DNA of 64,000 nucleotides from Undaria pinnatifida. Taxonomy: Eukaryota > Sar > Phaeophyceae > Laminariales > Alariaceae. The notes beneath the pieces were generated by a model. That model ran no database searches. It worked only from the letters and a program-made list of their open reading frames with translations, and had not been told where the DNA came from. The translations under genes and the position numbers were made by a program. Positions 36,593-48,715 of the stretch are shown here, in pieces. How positions within the stretch are numbered: the stretch's first letter is position 1; the number at the start of each line of letters is the position of its first letter. Location: positions 13,887,501-13,951,500 of the forward strand of contig JABAKD010000008.1 in the NCBI GenBank assembly GCA_012845835.1. Direction: 5' to 3'.

Positions 36593-36924
36593 TCAAGCTT
36601 GATTCGGAATGTTACAACTGATAGATGACCCTGGTCTAGGCGTTTCCTGAATTTCTCTTGTGCAGAGCTTGCTTCGGTAGACGGTGAAGAAAGCGTAGTT
36701 TTCGTATAACCGTTTTTTTTCCTGCTGAAAAGCATTGTTGTAAAATCCCCCTCGCTTCTCGACGTTGCGTCTCACCCAGCATATCATGTTGTCTGTGTTC
36801 CTTTCCAGGCTCTCGAGACCAGCGCGGCTGGCATTCATGACACCTCGTTTTTGGTTTGCTCGATTGTAGCAAGCACTCCCCGGCAGGGTGCTCATGTACT
36901 TCTTATACCTGGGGTTATTCCTAA
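36593..36924 (-). CDS. Candidate minus-strand exon nested in the intron (unit B)
   Basis: This is the copy of 12,306-12,594 with the same acceptor-like T-rich tract. A single substitution removes the stop used in A, so the frame runs on for 14 more codons after REIQETP. Compared with A it carries one synonymous and two replacement changes in the part examined (D to Y, V to A). The related piece with AWLCFQDRD is preceded here by one fewer T, which shifts the upstream frame relative to A. Status uncertain. Confidence 0.27.
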
Positions 36925-37651
36925 CACGGGCGAAAAAAAAAATATTATTCGTGACACTCCTAAATTGGCGTAATAGTATGCTGCGTCACGATCTTGAAAA
37001 CATAACCACGCCTTTTTGTCACCAATTGTGACATCTTGATTTTTTTTTTGCTTTTTCTAAACCCTTTTCGTTGTCGCGATACTACGAATTTCGAGAACAT
37101 ATATATCATTTTTTGTTCGCTAACCTTGTTAGTGACATTGCTGTGTTTGTTCGTTAATAACTAGGCCCCCGGTACCGTTTTTCGTAGTGTTTCTTCACCG
37201 TATCAGCAGCGACGTGTTTGGAACAACCGTACATTTCGTGTACGTATGATATCTCACGATGAAACACTGAAAAAACAAGAACGATCAAATGCCTCTTACT
37301 TTTGCATTGGTGCATGACTGACCTTCGATGCCCACCTCAACAAAGATGTCGACCCCGGTAACCCGTCAAGTTGTTTGGACTGCCCTCCGATATCGTTCAG
37401 AGTACAACCTGACAAATCTATGCTGTAGCTGCGAGAAACATCGCAGCCGGAGAGATGTATCGTAGAGCTTCAGCACTTTTAACAACAACCCGCCAGGCAA
37501 AGAAACACACGACATGCATAAAAGGGCCCGAAATACGGAGCGCAACGCTACACTCTCATCGATTTTCTCCACCGTTTTACACCTCCACCCGTCCCCCTTC
37601 ACGCCCCCCCCCCCCCCGCCCGCCACCCGCCTCCTCCTCCCCTCTACCCAG

Positions 37652-38431
37652 AAAACCTGTGGGTCTGGCGCCCTGGATGAAGCCGATAGGGTATTCGAGG
37701 AACTCTACACCGGCAAAGCACCGGCAGAGTATGGCTGTGTTCACGATGGCTCCCACGACTCCGGCCGTACCTTCAAGATCGACAGTTCTGAGAGCACATC
37801 ATGCGAAAAATACTGTTCTGAGGGGACGGGCTTGGAACGCCAGCAGCGGTACCCGCCACCACTTGCTGCGCTGTCCCCCACTCCCGTACAGCAGGTACAC
37901 CCCGGGTTGTGTTTAGTGGACGTGCACGGCACTTTCTATCCGATTACACCGCTGCCAGCGCAGCAGCATCAGCAGCAGCAGCAGGCTGATCAGACGTGGT
38001 TACCCGTAGGGACCAATGTGCACGAGTATCAGACCCCCATGTCACAGCAGTATGATTACCCCCAGCAGGCTATGGCCTACGGGGAAAGCTTTGTCGGTAC
38101 CGTCATGTGTTCTAGCGATTCCCAGCAGTGTTTACCGCCGCCTCAGGCTCCTCTAACGTGTGATTGGAATTTTGCTAGCATGTGTCCTGAGCCGGTGCCG
38201 CCGGCGCAGCAGCAGCATGGCATTCCCCGTACGGCATACGGGGGGGACATGTATCCTGTGCAGACGCCGCAGGGACCGTCGTTTAACACGGCGTGTGGTG
38301 GAAGTCTTGAGGGCGGTGTGTATCCTCCACAGATGCCGCAATGGCCACAGCCACCTTGTGCTAGCGAGGGACACCTTAGCGGTGTCATGTATCACCACAC
38401 CCCTATGCCATACAAGGGGGGATACTGGTAG
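37652..38431 (+). CDS. P/Q-rich protein, candidate exon 2 (unit B)
   Basis: This is the copy of 13,323-14,102, preceded by the same long C-rich pyrimidine tract and CAG ending at 37,651. It has 259 codons plus stop, ending PMPYKGGYW. Here the frame happens to remain open upstream to an ATG at 37,514 (138 bp earlier), but that extension is produced by the length of the C-run and is out of frame in unit A, so it is not accepted as the start. The candidate intron to exon 1 would be 1,554 bp. Confidence 0.55.
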   Translation, partial: KTCGSGALDEADRVFEELYTGKAPAEYGCVHDGSHDSGRTFKIDSSESTSCEKYCSEGTGLERQQRYPPPLAALSPTPVQQVHPGLCLVDVHGTFYPITPLPAQQHQQQQQADQTWLPVGTNVHEYQTPMSQQYDYPQQAMAYGESFVGTVMCSSDSQQCLPPPQAPLTCDWNFASMCPEPVPPAQQQHGIPRTAYGGDMYPVQTPQGPSFNTACGGSLEGGVYPPQMPQWPQPPCASEGHLSGVMYHHTPMPYKGGYW

Positions 38432-38968
38432 CAACAGCTCGGGAAAAACGCTTTCGCTAACGCACGGTGATTTTTCCAACCTGAGCTCCCTCCGCCACGC
38501 CGTTTGACCGCAACCACTTAGTCGCGGCCTGAGTTCATCGCGTAGGGATCTGCCCTCTGCTGCAAGTTTTTCGTCAGCTACAACTGACATGTTGGTTCAA
38601 GAACATGTTGTACTAGTTAACTATGTCGTAAAGAGTTATCTGTGCGGTACCTGGTACGATATGCAGTGGGTTTAGGGGTGGACTTTTCTTGCCGTGGTAC
38701 AGTATGGTATTCACTCCTGCTTGAATGGTCCCGTCTTAAAGAACGTGGACATTCTTGCAACGGGCGGGGCGGTGGCGGCGGTGATGGCGTTGCACGTTGC
38801 CAAAACGCCTCATGACACGATGGAGTTGTTATATACTTTAGAAAGAGGACAAGAAGCAGGAGTTGGGGGCGGGGAACGGTTTTTTATGTTTGGGTGGGGC
38901 TAGTTTGCCGCTAATCAGTTTAGTGCTGTCGGAAGGGTCGGCGGAATAGATGACGACTAGATTTCAAA

Positions 38969-40500
38969 CGCTTCATGTTTTTGTTGTAAAAACTTGCGAG
39001 CACATTTATACCCTTGATGTTTGTGACTAAAATATTACTCGGAGTAGTTAGCTTAGTCTTGATGTTTTTGTTGTAAAAATCGACGAGAGTAGTCTCTATA
39101 TTTGCTCTCGATGCTTTTGGTTGTAGTATTCCTGTACAAGTAGGTGTAACGAGTTTATTTGGCCTTGAAGCTTTATTTTCTTGTCAAAGTTGACGGGTGC
39201 ATGTACCCTTGAGGCTTTTGGTTGAAAAATGCGACGACCATAGTTACGCTTGGTGTTCTTGTTGTAGAATGCCACGACCATCCAGCAGTTACGATTCTTT
39301 ATGTCATTGGTGTAATATGTGAAAGTCTTACTGTATTTATTTACTCCTCTTATTGATGTTTTTTTATGTAATAGGTGACGAGTGTATTTAGCCTTGATGC
39401 TTTCTTTGTTGTAACAATTGACGAGTGTTAGCCTTGAGTTTTTTTGGTCGCAAAAGGTGACGACCATATTCGTTCGACCCTTGATGTTATTGTTGTAAAC
39501 GTTTTCTAGCATATCTATACCCTTGATGCTTTCGTTTGATAAAGATGACGAGCATATGGTTACCCTCGATCCAAAAGGGTATTCATGAGTGTTTCTGTTT
39601 GCCCTTGATGTTTGTGCTGTAAACTATGACCTCGTTCGAGTGTAGTTAGCCTTGCTGTTTTCTTTGTTGTAAAAATTGACACAGTGTTAGCCTTGAGTTT
39701 TTTTGGTCGCAAAAGGTCCATAGTTCGTTCGACCCTTGATGTTATTATTGTAAACGTTTTCTAGCATATCTATACCCTTGATGCTTTCGTTTGATAAAGA
39801 TGACGAGCATATGGTTACCCTCGATCCAAAAGGGTATTCATGAGTGTGTCTGTTTGCTCTTGATGTTTGTGCTGTAAACTATGACCTCGTTTGAGTGTAG
39901 TTAGCCTTGCTGTTTTCTTTGTTGTAAAAATTGACACAGTGTTAGCCTTGAGTTTTTTTGGTCGCAAAAGGTCCATAGTTCGTTCGACCCTTGATGTTAT
40001 TATTGTAAACGTTTTCTAGCATATCTATACCCTTGGTGCTTTCGTTTGTTGAAGATGACGAGCATATGGTTACCCTCGATCCAAAAGGGTATTCATGAGT
40101 GTGTCTGTTTGCCCTTGATGTTTGTGCTGTAAACTATGACCTCGTTCGAGTGTAGTTAGCCTTGCTGTTTTCTTTGTTAAACTTGACGAACGTGGTTAGC
40201 GTCTTGATATTTTTCTTGTAAAAACTTGACGAGTGTATTAGCCTTGACGTTTTTCTCGTAAAAGTTGAGGAGATAACATTTGCCCTTGAGGCTTCTTCGT
40301 TGCCAAAAAGGTGACGATCTCATAACCGTTCATATAACCCTCAATGTTTTCGTTGGTCAGAGAGGAGCATATTTCATTGCAAAAGGGTCCCGACGAGTGC
40401 ATTTAGTGACCCTCTTGAAGTTTTTGTTGTAACAGGTGACGACTATGGTTACACCCCTGATGTTTGTGTTGTAAAAAGTGACGAGAATATGCGTCTTTGA
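38969..40500. repeat. Degenerate AT-rich minisatellite with higher-order expansion, unit B
   Basis: This is the same array as in A but about 510 bp longer. A block of roughly 255 bp (containing GTTAGCCTTGAGTTTTTTTG, CATATCTATACCC and CCAAAAGGGTATTCATGAG) is present three times (about 39,410-39,660, 39,667-39,910 and 39,915-40,170), against once in A. The added blocks are almost identical to each other, so the expansion is recent. Confidence 0.8.
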
Positions 40501-41676
40501 TGTTTTTCTCCTCCGCTATTTTTCTTTTGGTCGTCGCAGAATAGCATGAAGGCTTCATTCCACATTGGCGTTAATATGGTCGTTGTTTTTACGAGAGGAT
40601 TGGCGGACCCCTCGTCGTCATGTGTGTACAGTATCACAAGATATTTGCGTACAAAACCATAGTATACATGGTAGTAGTACGAAATAACACCGTCAATCGC
40701 GATGTCGCGTCCACTATAGAGCCAGGGCGTTTGTCCAGATTGTTTCGATATTATCGTTCCTCGAATGATGATGATTTAGAGTATATGCCGTTTTTTGAAG
40801 GATTGTTAGCATTGTACGAATATGGGGAAATTATGGGCCCTCTGATCAGTAATTCTACTCAAAAAGGCTGTCCGAACTGGATACGATTACTATCTCAAGA
40901 TTATATGCCATGGTGATGGTCCCCCCTCTGCATAATCTATTGATGTTAGCATCTGCAATATAGACCGTAGCCACGACTGTTAGCAACCAGATGAGGTTGC
41001 CTAAAGACGTGGGCGGCTACCGTCTGCCCTTTTCCATCGTCTACCATCTCCGCCCCTCAAAAGCACCCCTCGAGGTGACCGCGGTTTGGCCATCCTCGCT
41101 GTCTTTGGCCGACGGAAAACTAGGACGAATAAAAAAATGCGGCGCACCACATGGGCAAAAAACACGTGTACTTCGAAGTATATCATAGCTAGGGAGGGGG
41201 GTAGGGTGGTTTTCGATTCCTTGTCCCGGCGTTGCCACGAAATATGGATAAGGGGCTAAGACGACATGAAATCGAACGACGATAAGGCCGTCATTGGTAT
41301 GATACCCCTTCATGGACAGCTGACATTGGGGAGGAGGGATCTTAACTGATTAACGAGCGTGATGGAGTTGCGTTTCAAATCGAACGTTGGGATCGTGACA
41401 ATTTAATCCCCTCATGGCTTCGTCTCATGGCTTCGTCTCACACAATGGCAATCGCGGGACGGGGAAGGCGCTCAGCCGACCAGACTTGTCAGTCAGAGGG
41501 AGGGTGTTGGGTTATTAAACGACGCGCGAGGCAAATGCACGTACGCGCGCGCGGTTCGGGGGGGGGAGGGGGCGGGGGAAGTTCTCTGGTGTGAGAGAGG
41601 GGCGTGTTACGATGTAGGGGTAGCACTTTTTGGCTGATTTTGAACTTTATTTCTGCATGACGGGGCTCCTTAACCC

Positions 41677-41931
41677 AAAATCATGGATTATGTGTCATTC
41701 TTGTTACGCAATATTATCGTTTTGTGTACCAAAATCATGGATTATGTGTCATTCTTGTTGTGCAATATGATCGTTTTGTATACCAAAATCATGGATTATG
41801 TGTCATTCTTGTTGTGCAATATGATAATTTTGTGTACCAAAATCATGGATTATGTGTCATTCTTGTTGTGCGAATACGATCGTTTTGTACACCAAAATCA
41901 TGGATTATGTGTCATTCTTGTTGAGCACTTT
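41677..41931. repeat. 54-bp minisatellite, five units (unit B)
   Basis: This is the same array as at 16,842 with one additional unit, the extra unit carrying a GAATACGATCG variant. The flanking core and hairpin are conserved. Confidence 0.9.
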
Positions 41932-43842
41932 CAGTTTTTTTTCTCAAAAGGATAAGTGTTTTGCCTTAGAAGGCATATACAGCTATTCAAGCGAGGAAGC
42001 CTCAGACAAAAAAAAACTGCGTTTCTATTACCGTAGAAAGCGTCGCGATCAACATGGCTGAAATATGGGACCCCCCTCCTCCCGTTGACTTCTCTCGTCG
42101 CACGTTTTATTTGGCTTCGCTTCATGACCATGATGAGGGAAGAGAAGGAGCTGACCAAACCGAGGAGAAAGGAAGCAGCGAAAAAAAATAACGTACCGAC
42201 ACCCAACCAATCTTGATGAACGTAACTATCCTGTATACTTAAGCGCAAGGGAAGGCAAGGCAAGCGCCCATGGTGACCTCATCAGGTCCGGAAACTCAGA
42301 CTATTAATAATCAATGATGTTGAGGCAGGCAAACGTTGTTTCGCCACTCTCATGCATATCGTGTCTTACGCTGATCATATACGAATACCTTTTGGTTGAT
42401 AACCAACGGTTGAAAAATGAAGATACGTATAATACCGGGAGCATACATGCATGCACGGCGTTTAGCTTCCCTATTTATTGGTGTTTAGTTTCAAAAACGA
42501 ACTGGAGAAAGACTGTGGGAGCCCATACACCCAAAACAAAACGCAGATGCCACGTAACAAGACTACACAGAGAGCGCGTGACGGGAGTGAGCAACAAAAC
42601 ATGCCGTCGTTTCGGCTACCATGACAACAGTAAGCATTCTTGTCTTCCTGGATCGACGAGCGATGATAAATGTCTACCGCAGGCCGCGACAAAATGAAGG
42701 CATGTGCCGCAGCAGCGAAGGGGAAATGCGCGGGTGGTCTCCTATCGTGGAACAGCGTCCAGGCGAAATTCGGGCAAGGGCTAGAGACGAGGGTGTTGAA
42801 GGAGCAAAAACATAAACCAACGCAAAAAAAGACCATGATGTATGAGGCACAACTACCAAGTGCTATCCACAATGAACGACGAAACCTCACATAAATTACT
42901 ACCAGGTACAGTACCTGGTACACCATGACACGGAAGGTAGAGAGCTGTGGTAAACAGCTCGATCTTCCTTCGGCTTGATGCTGTTGTAACATCGCGACGT
43001 GGATTAATTTGTATCTAGTTTGGGATCAACGAAGCCTCTCTGCGGCAGCATGCGATCACAAGGGTTGCAGGGATAATCCCGGCACGCCCGGCATGCTACA
43101 CCCGTAGGGGCGGCTTCGTATACTAGTGGGGTAGGCTACACGGGCGCGTTCTCGCTTCTTGTGGCGGTAGACTATCTACCTAGATGGCTTGGCACAGGCG
43201 ACATCGACAACCAACCACGAGAGAAAGTCATCGTTTCAAGACACAAAAGAACAGCTGGTATCATGTCAAAACTAAGCACTCGAAATAGCAAAAAAACAGC
43301 TATCAGCTCACCCATCGCTGTTGTTCCCGTCGGAAGGTTGCTGGAGCTCCACATCCTCCTGTCTCTCGGCTCGGCTGTCCGTATGGCCTAGACTGCTGGC
43401 TGGGTAGTCAGGGGGGGCGTTAGGCGGCTGCTGCCGTGTGGCCGCTAGCGCAAGGAGCACCGGTAGACAAGAACCCCTTCGCTGCTTCCGCACGTAGCAT
43501 CACCCTCCGGTCTTCGACAGGCCTGCCCTCACGCCAACCTCTTCCAGCACGCCACAACGAGTCTATGGCCAAGCGAGGGTCCAAAGGGCTGCCGCCCGTA
43601 GCGACAGCTGCTGCCTGGTCGGTAGCCTCTGTCCTTGTACTCTTACCTTATTGTCGTATAGCTGCCGGGTATCGATGGCAACCACATATAGATGACCCAG
43701 CCTACACATTTTCGAAGTAACACCGGGGGGCTTTCCCGAAAAGGGGACGCCAGCAGGCCGTCCCCTCTTCTATGTTTTCAGGTTACTGCCGATGATCAAG
43801 GTCCACACCTCGGTCAACATGTTAATAATTTTTCACTCCGGT

Positions 43843-44075
43843 GCAACACCCAGCCCTGCCACATATGTGTAAGGTTGCTGGTTTAGTCGGTGTGAAATAA
43901 TTGAAACTTTCTTTCTTCAAGAGGGTGGTGGGTGAACCCACCGAGTGTTTTTTTTTGGCAAACACCCAGCCCTGCCACATATGTGTAAGGTTGCTGGTTT
44001 AGTCGGTGTGAAATAATTGATACTTTTCTCCTTCAAGAGGGTGGTGGGTAAACCCACCGAGTGTTTTTTTTTGGC
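43843..44075. repeat. Two tandem 116-bp repeats with stem-loop and T-tract (left edge of palindrome, B)
   Basis: This is the copy of 18,959-19,190. The first stem-loop has one change (GTGAACCC, 43,927-43,942). The second is perfect (44,043-44,058). Confidence 0.85.
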
Positions 44076-45209
44076 AGACTTCGAGATCGAAGCCCACAGT
44101 TTTTTTTATTATTCCCCTCGCCATGTCCACCGCATCAAAGACGCACAGACAAACAAAAGGTACAACATATATAGAGCAAAGTTGCAGTATACAAAACGGT
44201 AACACAGGTGATTGAAACACCCAGCGCCACACGTACTACTGCTTACAGAGAGCTCTGTACATCAAACCAAATAGCCCACAACCAATCGCAAACCGAGCGA
44301 AGGCATCACTCCACGACACGTCAGACTCCCAAGCCGTGCGCAGCTTCTGCTGGTAGCCATCAAAGCGACGACACATACGAAAACCGCACACCATCCATCC
44401 CACCAACAAAACTCTCCGGCAGCTACCGATCCACCTCAGCGCCCGCCCGAATATTGCGTGCCAGAAATCTCCCCCACGAAAAAATCAAGAATGCCTTAAA
44501 GGCAGAGGAACTTCACGTGACTCCACCGACCTATAAAACGGGATATATTAGAGGGCCACGAAAAAAACACCACCCCTAGGATACCTTCGACCGGTATCGG
44601 ACGCCATCGCGGCCGACACCATCAACCCCCCTGCCGCCCCGTGCCACTGAACCAGACAGCACAGCGTCAAAAGCATGGAACAAGGTTACAGCCTGTCCTA
44701 TCAATAGTGACCTGGAAGCAAGTCGTTGAACGGACACAATCCTGCCCCCCCTCCCCCGCCGCATCCCACCCAGACAAAAGCCAAACAGCACAGAATCACT
44801 GCTGCTGCTGTACTACCACTGCGTGGAAGCAACTCGCAGAAGCTGCCCTTCAGATATCTGAAGGGCTTTCTCATTATACCTTTCATGCACCATTACCACC
44901 ACAGAAACCAGAAAGCTGCATAAGAACAGAAGCCCGCGAACGTCCCAAAACTACAGACTAAACTACTGGGTACGTTCTCTACCCCTCGTATCGGTTTTAC
45001 CGAGGGAAGCTTCTGCACAAGTGCAAATAACAAAAAAACAGGGCATGTCAAGGCCAAATACTTGGTAACTCCAAAGCAGTAGAGTTAGAGCAAGCACCAA
45101 CCACCACATAATCTCCGTCGTATATCAAGTCTGCCTGCTCTCAACCTATCAAACAGCACAGCAAACCAAAAATACCGGAAACGATGGTCTTGAATTGAAC
45201 ACGCCTCCC

Positions 45210-47021
45210 TCAGTAAGCCTCTTGCTGCGGCTGGTGACGAACGCCGTGGAAGTGGGCCAGATGCGCTCTCCCCCTGTGCTGCACATCACCGCCACCACCG
45301 CAACCTCCACCGCAAAACTCCGCGCCTTCTCCGAGCCTGCCACCACGCTGCTTCATGCCACCGCCCCCCGTACACGGCGAGTCATCGCGACGGTGCGCCA
45401 TCATGCCGGGCGGCGCACCAGAAGCACCTTCGCGGAACAGTCCGTGGAACGGTCCTTGGGACTTTGGTCCTTGGGGACGACCGCGAGATCTACTCCTCCC
45501 TCCTCCGTGGTGACGAGGACCGCGGTGTCCAGGGCTTCCGTGCGGAGCCAGAGCCGCCGACATCTCCTCTCCCCTGCTCTCCTCCATCGGGTGCATCCCG
45601 TGGTGGCCAGGTCCGTGGAAGGGACGACGGGGAGGGCCGTGCACGGGCCCGGACACACCGTCGCCAGACCAAGGTCCACGGTAGTGGTGGCCACGGAGCG
45701 GGCCACGGGGAGGACTGCGAGACCTTCGCACCCCTCCTCCGTGGCGAGGAGGACCACGTTTCCCAGGCCCATGAGCTCCCCCGCCTGGTAGACACTCCCC
45801 TCCCCCTCCCTCCCCTTCGCTGTGAAAGCCTCCGTCACAGTAGTGCCCATGTCCATGTCCGTGTCCGTGCGGGGGGGGGCTGTGTCCGTGTCCGTGTACG
45901 TCGCCGCCAGGGGGACGGCGACGCCCAAAGGCAGTCATGCCGTGGTGACCGGGCCCGAGAGGCGATCCTTGGAGACGCCCTCCGTGGTGACGAGGACCGC
46001 GGTGTCCAGGTCCTCCGTGCGGAACAAGGGGCACGGACGCGCCCTCTTCTCCGCTCTCCTCCCCCCGGTGCATGAGGAGGTGGCCGGTTCCGTGGAAGGG
46101 ACGACGAGGAGGGCCGTGCACGGGCCTCGACGGACCGCCGCCAGCCGAACGCCCACAGAAGCGGTGGACATGGGGCGGACAATGGGGAGGGCCGCGAGGC
46201 CCTGCCACACCCCTCATACTGGGCCCACCAGCACGAAGACGTTGGCCAGAGCCAGGGCCACCCTCTCTCCTGCCAGCCATGGCGCGGATGGCCTCGCGTT
46301 TGACGAGCCCGAGCTTTACCAGGCGGTGAGGGCTCACACCGAGAGCGCGCAGCAGGGGCCTAGTCTCCCGGGGCTGGAGGTTGACGCCGCCAGCAACCAG
46401 GGCGGCGTGAATGGGACGTTGCTTGTCGCCGGCGCTGTTGCCGTCGGCCCCCACACCCTGGACTACGCCCGGGCCGATGTTGTCGATGTTGTCGATGCTG
46501 GCGCCGTTGTCGTCGTACGTGCTGTTCGAGGCCTCCTCCTCCTTCTCCTCGATGTCCTCCGAGCTGCTGTTGAACGGGTTGTCGCCGCTGCCGCGCATCA
46601 GAAATGCATCAGTTTTAGCCTCGCACAGCGCCTCCTGGCCCAGCGCCTCCTGGCCCTCATCCGAGCTGTCACCAGCCAAGACCAGAGGAGAAGAGTTGTC
46701 TTTCAGAAGCCTCCGCGGTGCTAGCCCCTGGGCCACGAGGCGGCGAGGACGAAGGCCCAGCAGGGTCACGGTCTTCTCGAGCTTCAGCGCTGTCATGGAC
46801 GGCACGCCGTGGTGCTCGCGAAGGTTGCGGGCTGCCATCTTGTACAGAGCGCTGGACGTTCCGCGTCGCTGCTGTTGCTGTGCGGGCGTGCTCGAAACAG
46901 CTTCCGCAATGGGTAAGCCACTGCCGGTGTTGTCGAAGGTGTCGCTCATCGTGCTCTCGTTGTTGTTGTCGCTGTTGTAGTTGTTGTTGTTGTTCATCGT
47001 GTTGTTGTTTATCATCATCAT
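45210..47021 (-). CDS. HGPR-rich tail protein, palindrome left arm (unit B)
   Basis: This is the B counterpart of 20,322-22,091, 603 residues. It has a longer Asn-rich start (MMMINNNTMNNNNN) because of an extended AAC/ATG-type run, and an in-frame insertion that repeats the GQEAL group before the acidic linker (after residue 120). Both core motifs, the acidic linker and the QPQQEAY end are intact. Replacement changes against A cluster in the tail. Every length difference in the coding region is a multiple of three, which is strong evidence for translation. Confidence 0.8.
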   Translation of the reverse strand: MMMINNNTMNNNNNYNSDNNNESTMSDTFDNTGSGLPIAEAVSSTPAQQQQRRGTSSALYKMAARNLREHHGVPSMTALKLEKTVTLLGLRPRRLVAQGLAPRRLLKDNSSPLVLAGDSSDEGQEALGQEALCEAKTDAFLMRGSGDNPFNSSSEDIEEKEEEASNSTYDDNGASIDNIDNIGPGVVQGVGADGNSAGDKQRPIHAALVAGGVNLQPRETRPLLRALGVSPHRLVKLGLVKREAIRAMAGRREGGPGSGQRLRAGGPSMRGVAGPRGPPHCPPHVHRFCGRSAGGGPSRPVHGPPRRPFHGTGHLLMHRGEESGEEGASVPLVPHGGPGHRGPRHHGGRLQGSPLGPGHHGMTAFGRRRPPGGDVHGHGHSPPPHGHGHGHGHYCDGGFHSEGEGGGGECLPGGGAHGPGKRGPPRHGGGVRRSRSPPRGPLRGHHYRGPWSGDGVSGPVHGPPRRPFHGPGHHGMHPMEESRGEEMSAALAPHGSPGHRGPRHHGGGRSRSRGRPQGPKSQGPFHGLFREGASGAPPGMMAHRRDDSPCTGGGGMKQRGGRLGEGAEFCGGGCGGGGDVQHRGRAHLAHFHGVRHQPQQEAY

Positions 47022-47320
47022 GTTTTTGTGAGAGGGTAGGGGTGGGGTTGGGGTTGGGCTTCAGGCTGTGGGCGAGACCGTGCCAGTACCGTTCCGCGGA
47101 CTGGGGATTTGGTGATTCTAGATATTCTAGGCAGCATAGAATATAGAATCTTCTGGAACATTCTGGAACTTTCCAAAGAACAGCTAAGAAACGGAATTCC
47201 AAGAGCGGTTCGCGAGTTCCCGATTTTTGTCAGAATCACGGATCTGCGGAACGATGCTCGCGAAGCAGCAGTCCTGTCGACGAAAACAACCGAAGCCCCA
47301 CCCCCACCCTCTCACAAAAC
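47022..47320. promoter_or_regulatory. Bidirectional promoter with six-unit heat-shock element (unit B)
   Basis: The same array as in unit A is present: GAA 47,146, TTC 47,151, GAA 47,156, TTC 47,161, GAA 47,166, TTC 47,171. All six units are intact, while the rest of the gap has small indels relative to A (for example the GGCTTTCTAGGCC word is shortened). Confidence 0.75.
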
Positions 47321-48715
47321 ATGATGAACAACAACAACACGATGAACAACAACAACAACAACAACAACAACACGATGACCTACAGCTTTGACCACAGCGG
47401 CAGCGGCTTCCCCATTGCGGAAGCTGTTTCGAGCACGCCTGCACAGCAGCAGCAGCAACGCGGAACGTCCAGCGCTCTGTTCAAGGTGGCAGCCCGCAAC
47501 CTCCGCGAGTACCACGGCGTGCCGTCCATGACAGCGCTCAAGCTCGAGAAGACCGTGACCCTGCTGGGCCTTCGTCCTCGGTGCCTCGTGGCGCAGGGCC
47601 TAGCACCGCGGAGGCTTCTGAAAGACAACTCTTCTCCTCTGGTCTTGGCTGGTGACAGCTCGGATGAGGGCCAGGAGGCGCTGTGCGAGGCTGATTCTGG
47701 TGCGCTGATGGACCCGAGCGGCGACGAAGTCATCACCCACAACTACAGCAGCTCGGAGGACACCGAGGAGGAAGACCAGGAGGACTCTACCAGTGCTCGC
47801 GACGACGACGGCGGCAGCATCGATAACACCAACCTCAACATCGGCGACAACGTGATCGATGATGCGAAGGGGGCTGTCGAGGGCCTCAAGGCCGGCAAGA
47901 AAAAGCGTCCCATTCACGCCGCCCTTGTTGCCGGCGGCATCGACGTCCCCCCCAGGGAGACGAGGCCCCTTCTGCGCGCGCTCGGTGTGAGCCCGCACCG
48001 CCTGGTAAAGCTCGGGCTAGTCAAACGCGAGGCAATTCACGCCATGCCTGGCAGGAGAGGGGTTGGTATTGGCCGTGGCCCGCATTCCCGTGCTGGTGGG
48101 CCCAGTAAGAGCGGTGTGGGACGGCCTCGCGGCCCTCCTCATGGCCCTCCTCGTCGCCCCTTCCACGGAGCTGGTTGCCACCCATTGCACCGCGGGGAAC
48201 AGGGCGACGGGGGAGGCATGTCGTGCCTAGGTCCGCAAGGAGGCCCTGAGCAGCGCGGTCCTCGTCACCACGGAGGATCTCTCCCGGGGCCTCTCGGGCC
48301 CGGCCACCACAGCATGCCCACCGTTGGGCATAGGCGTGGTCCCCCTGGTGGTGGCAAGCACGGACACGGACAAGGACACCTCCACCACGGACCCGGGTAC
48401 GGACGCGAGCATGGGCACCACGCTGGCGGCTTTCGAAGCGAGGGAGAGGGAAGGGCAGGCGAATGTCTACGCAACGCAGGAGGTGGTGGCCCTGGGCAGC
48501 ATGGTCCTCGTCGCCACGGAGGAGGGATGGGTGGGCCTCGAGGCCCTCCCCATGGCCCGCCCCATGCTCACGGGGGCCCTCAACACCGCGGTCCTCCTTG
48601 CCACGGAGGAGGTGGGGAGGGGAGGTCTCCTGGTCGTCCCCAGGGACCACCGCGCGGACCGCCTCGGGGACATTTCCACAGACTGTTCCACCAGCCGGAG
48701 TTGGAGGCGTACTGA
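47321..48715 (+). CDS. HGPR-rich tail protein, palindrome right arm (unit B)
   Basis: This is the B counterpart of 22,393-23,820, 464 residues, starting with two adjacent ATG codons followed by Asn-runs. Motif 1 has one change (RPRCLVAQ instead of RPRRLVAQ); motif 2 is unchanged. The acidic linker, GPP/HGP tail and HQPELEAY end are present. It is separated from its divergent partner by 299 bp carrying the same heat-shock-element array as in unit A. Confidence 0.8.
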   Translation: MMNNNNTMNNNNNNNNNTMTYSFDHSGSGFPIAEAVSSTPAQQQQQRGTSSALFKVAARNLREYHGVPSMTALKLEKTVTLLGLRPRCLVAQGLAPRRLLKDNSSPLVLAGDSSDEGQEALCEADSGALMDPSGDEVITHNYSSSEDTEEEDQEDSTSARDDDGGSIDNTNLNIGDNVIDDAKGAVEGLKAGKKKRPIHAALVAGGIDVPPRETRPLLRALGVSPHRLVKLGLVKREAIHAMPGRRGVGIGRGPHSRAGGPSKSGVGRPRGPPHGPPRRPFHGAGCHPLHRGEQGDGGGMSCLGPQGGPEQRGPRHHGGSLPGPLGPGHHSMPTVGHRRGPPGGGKHGHGQGHLHHGPGYGREHGHHAGGFRSEGEGRAGECLRNAGGGGPGQHGPRRHGGGMGGPRGPPHGPPHAHGGPQHRGPPCHGGGGEGRSPGRPQGPPRGPPRGHFHRLFHQPELEAY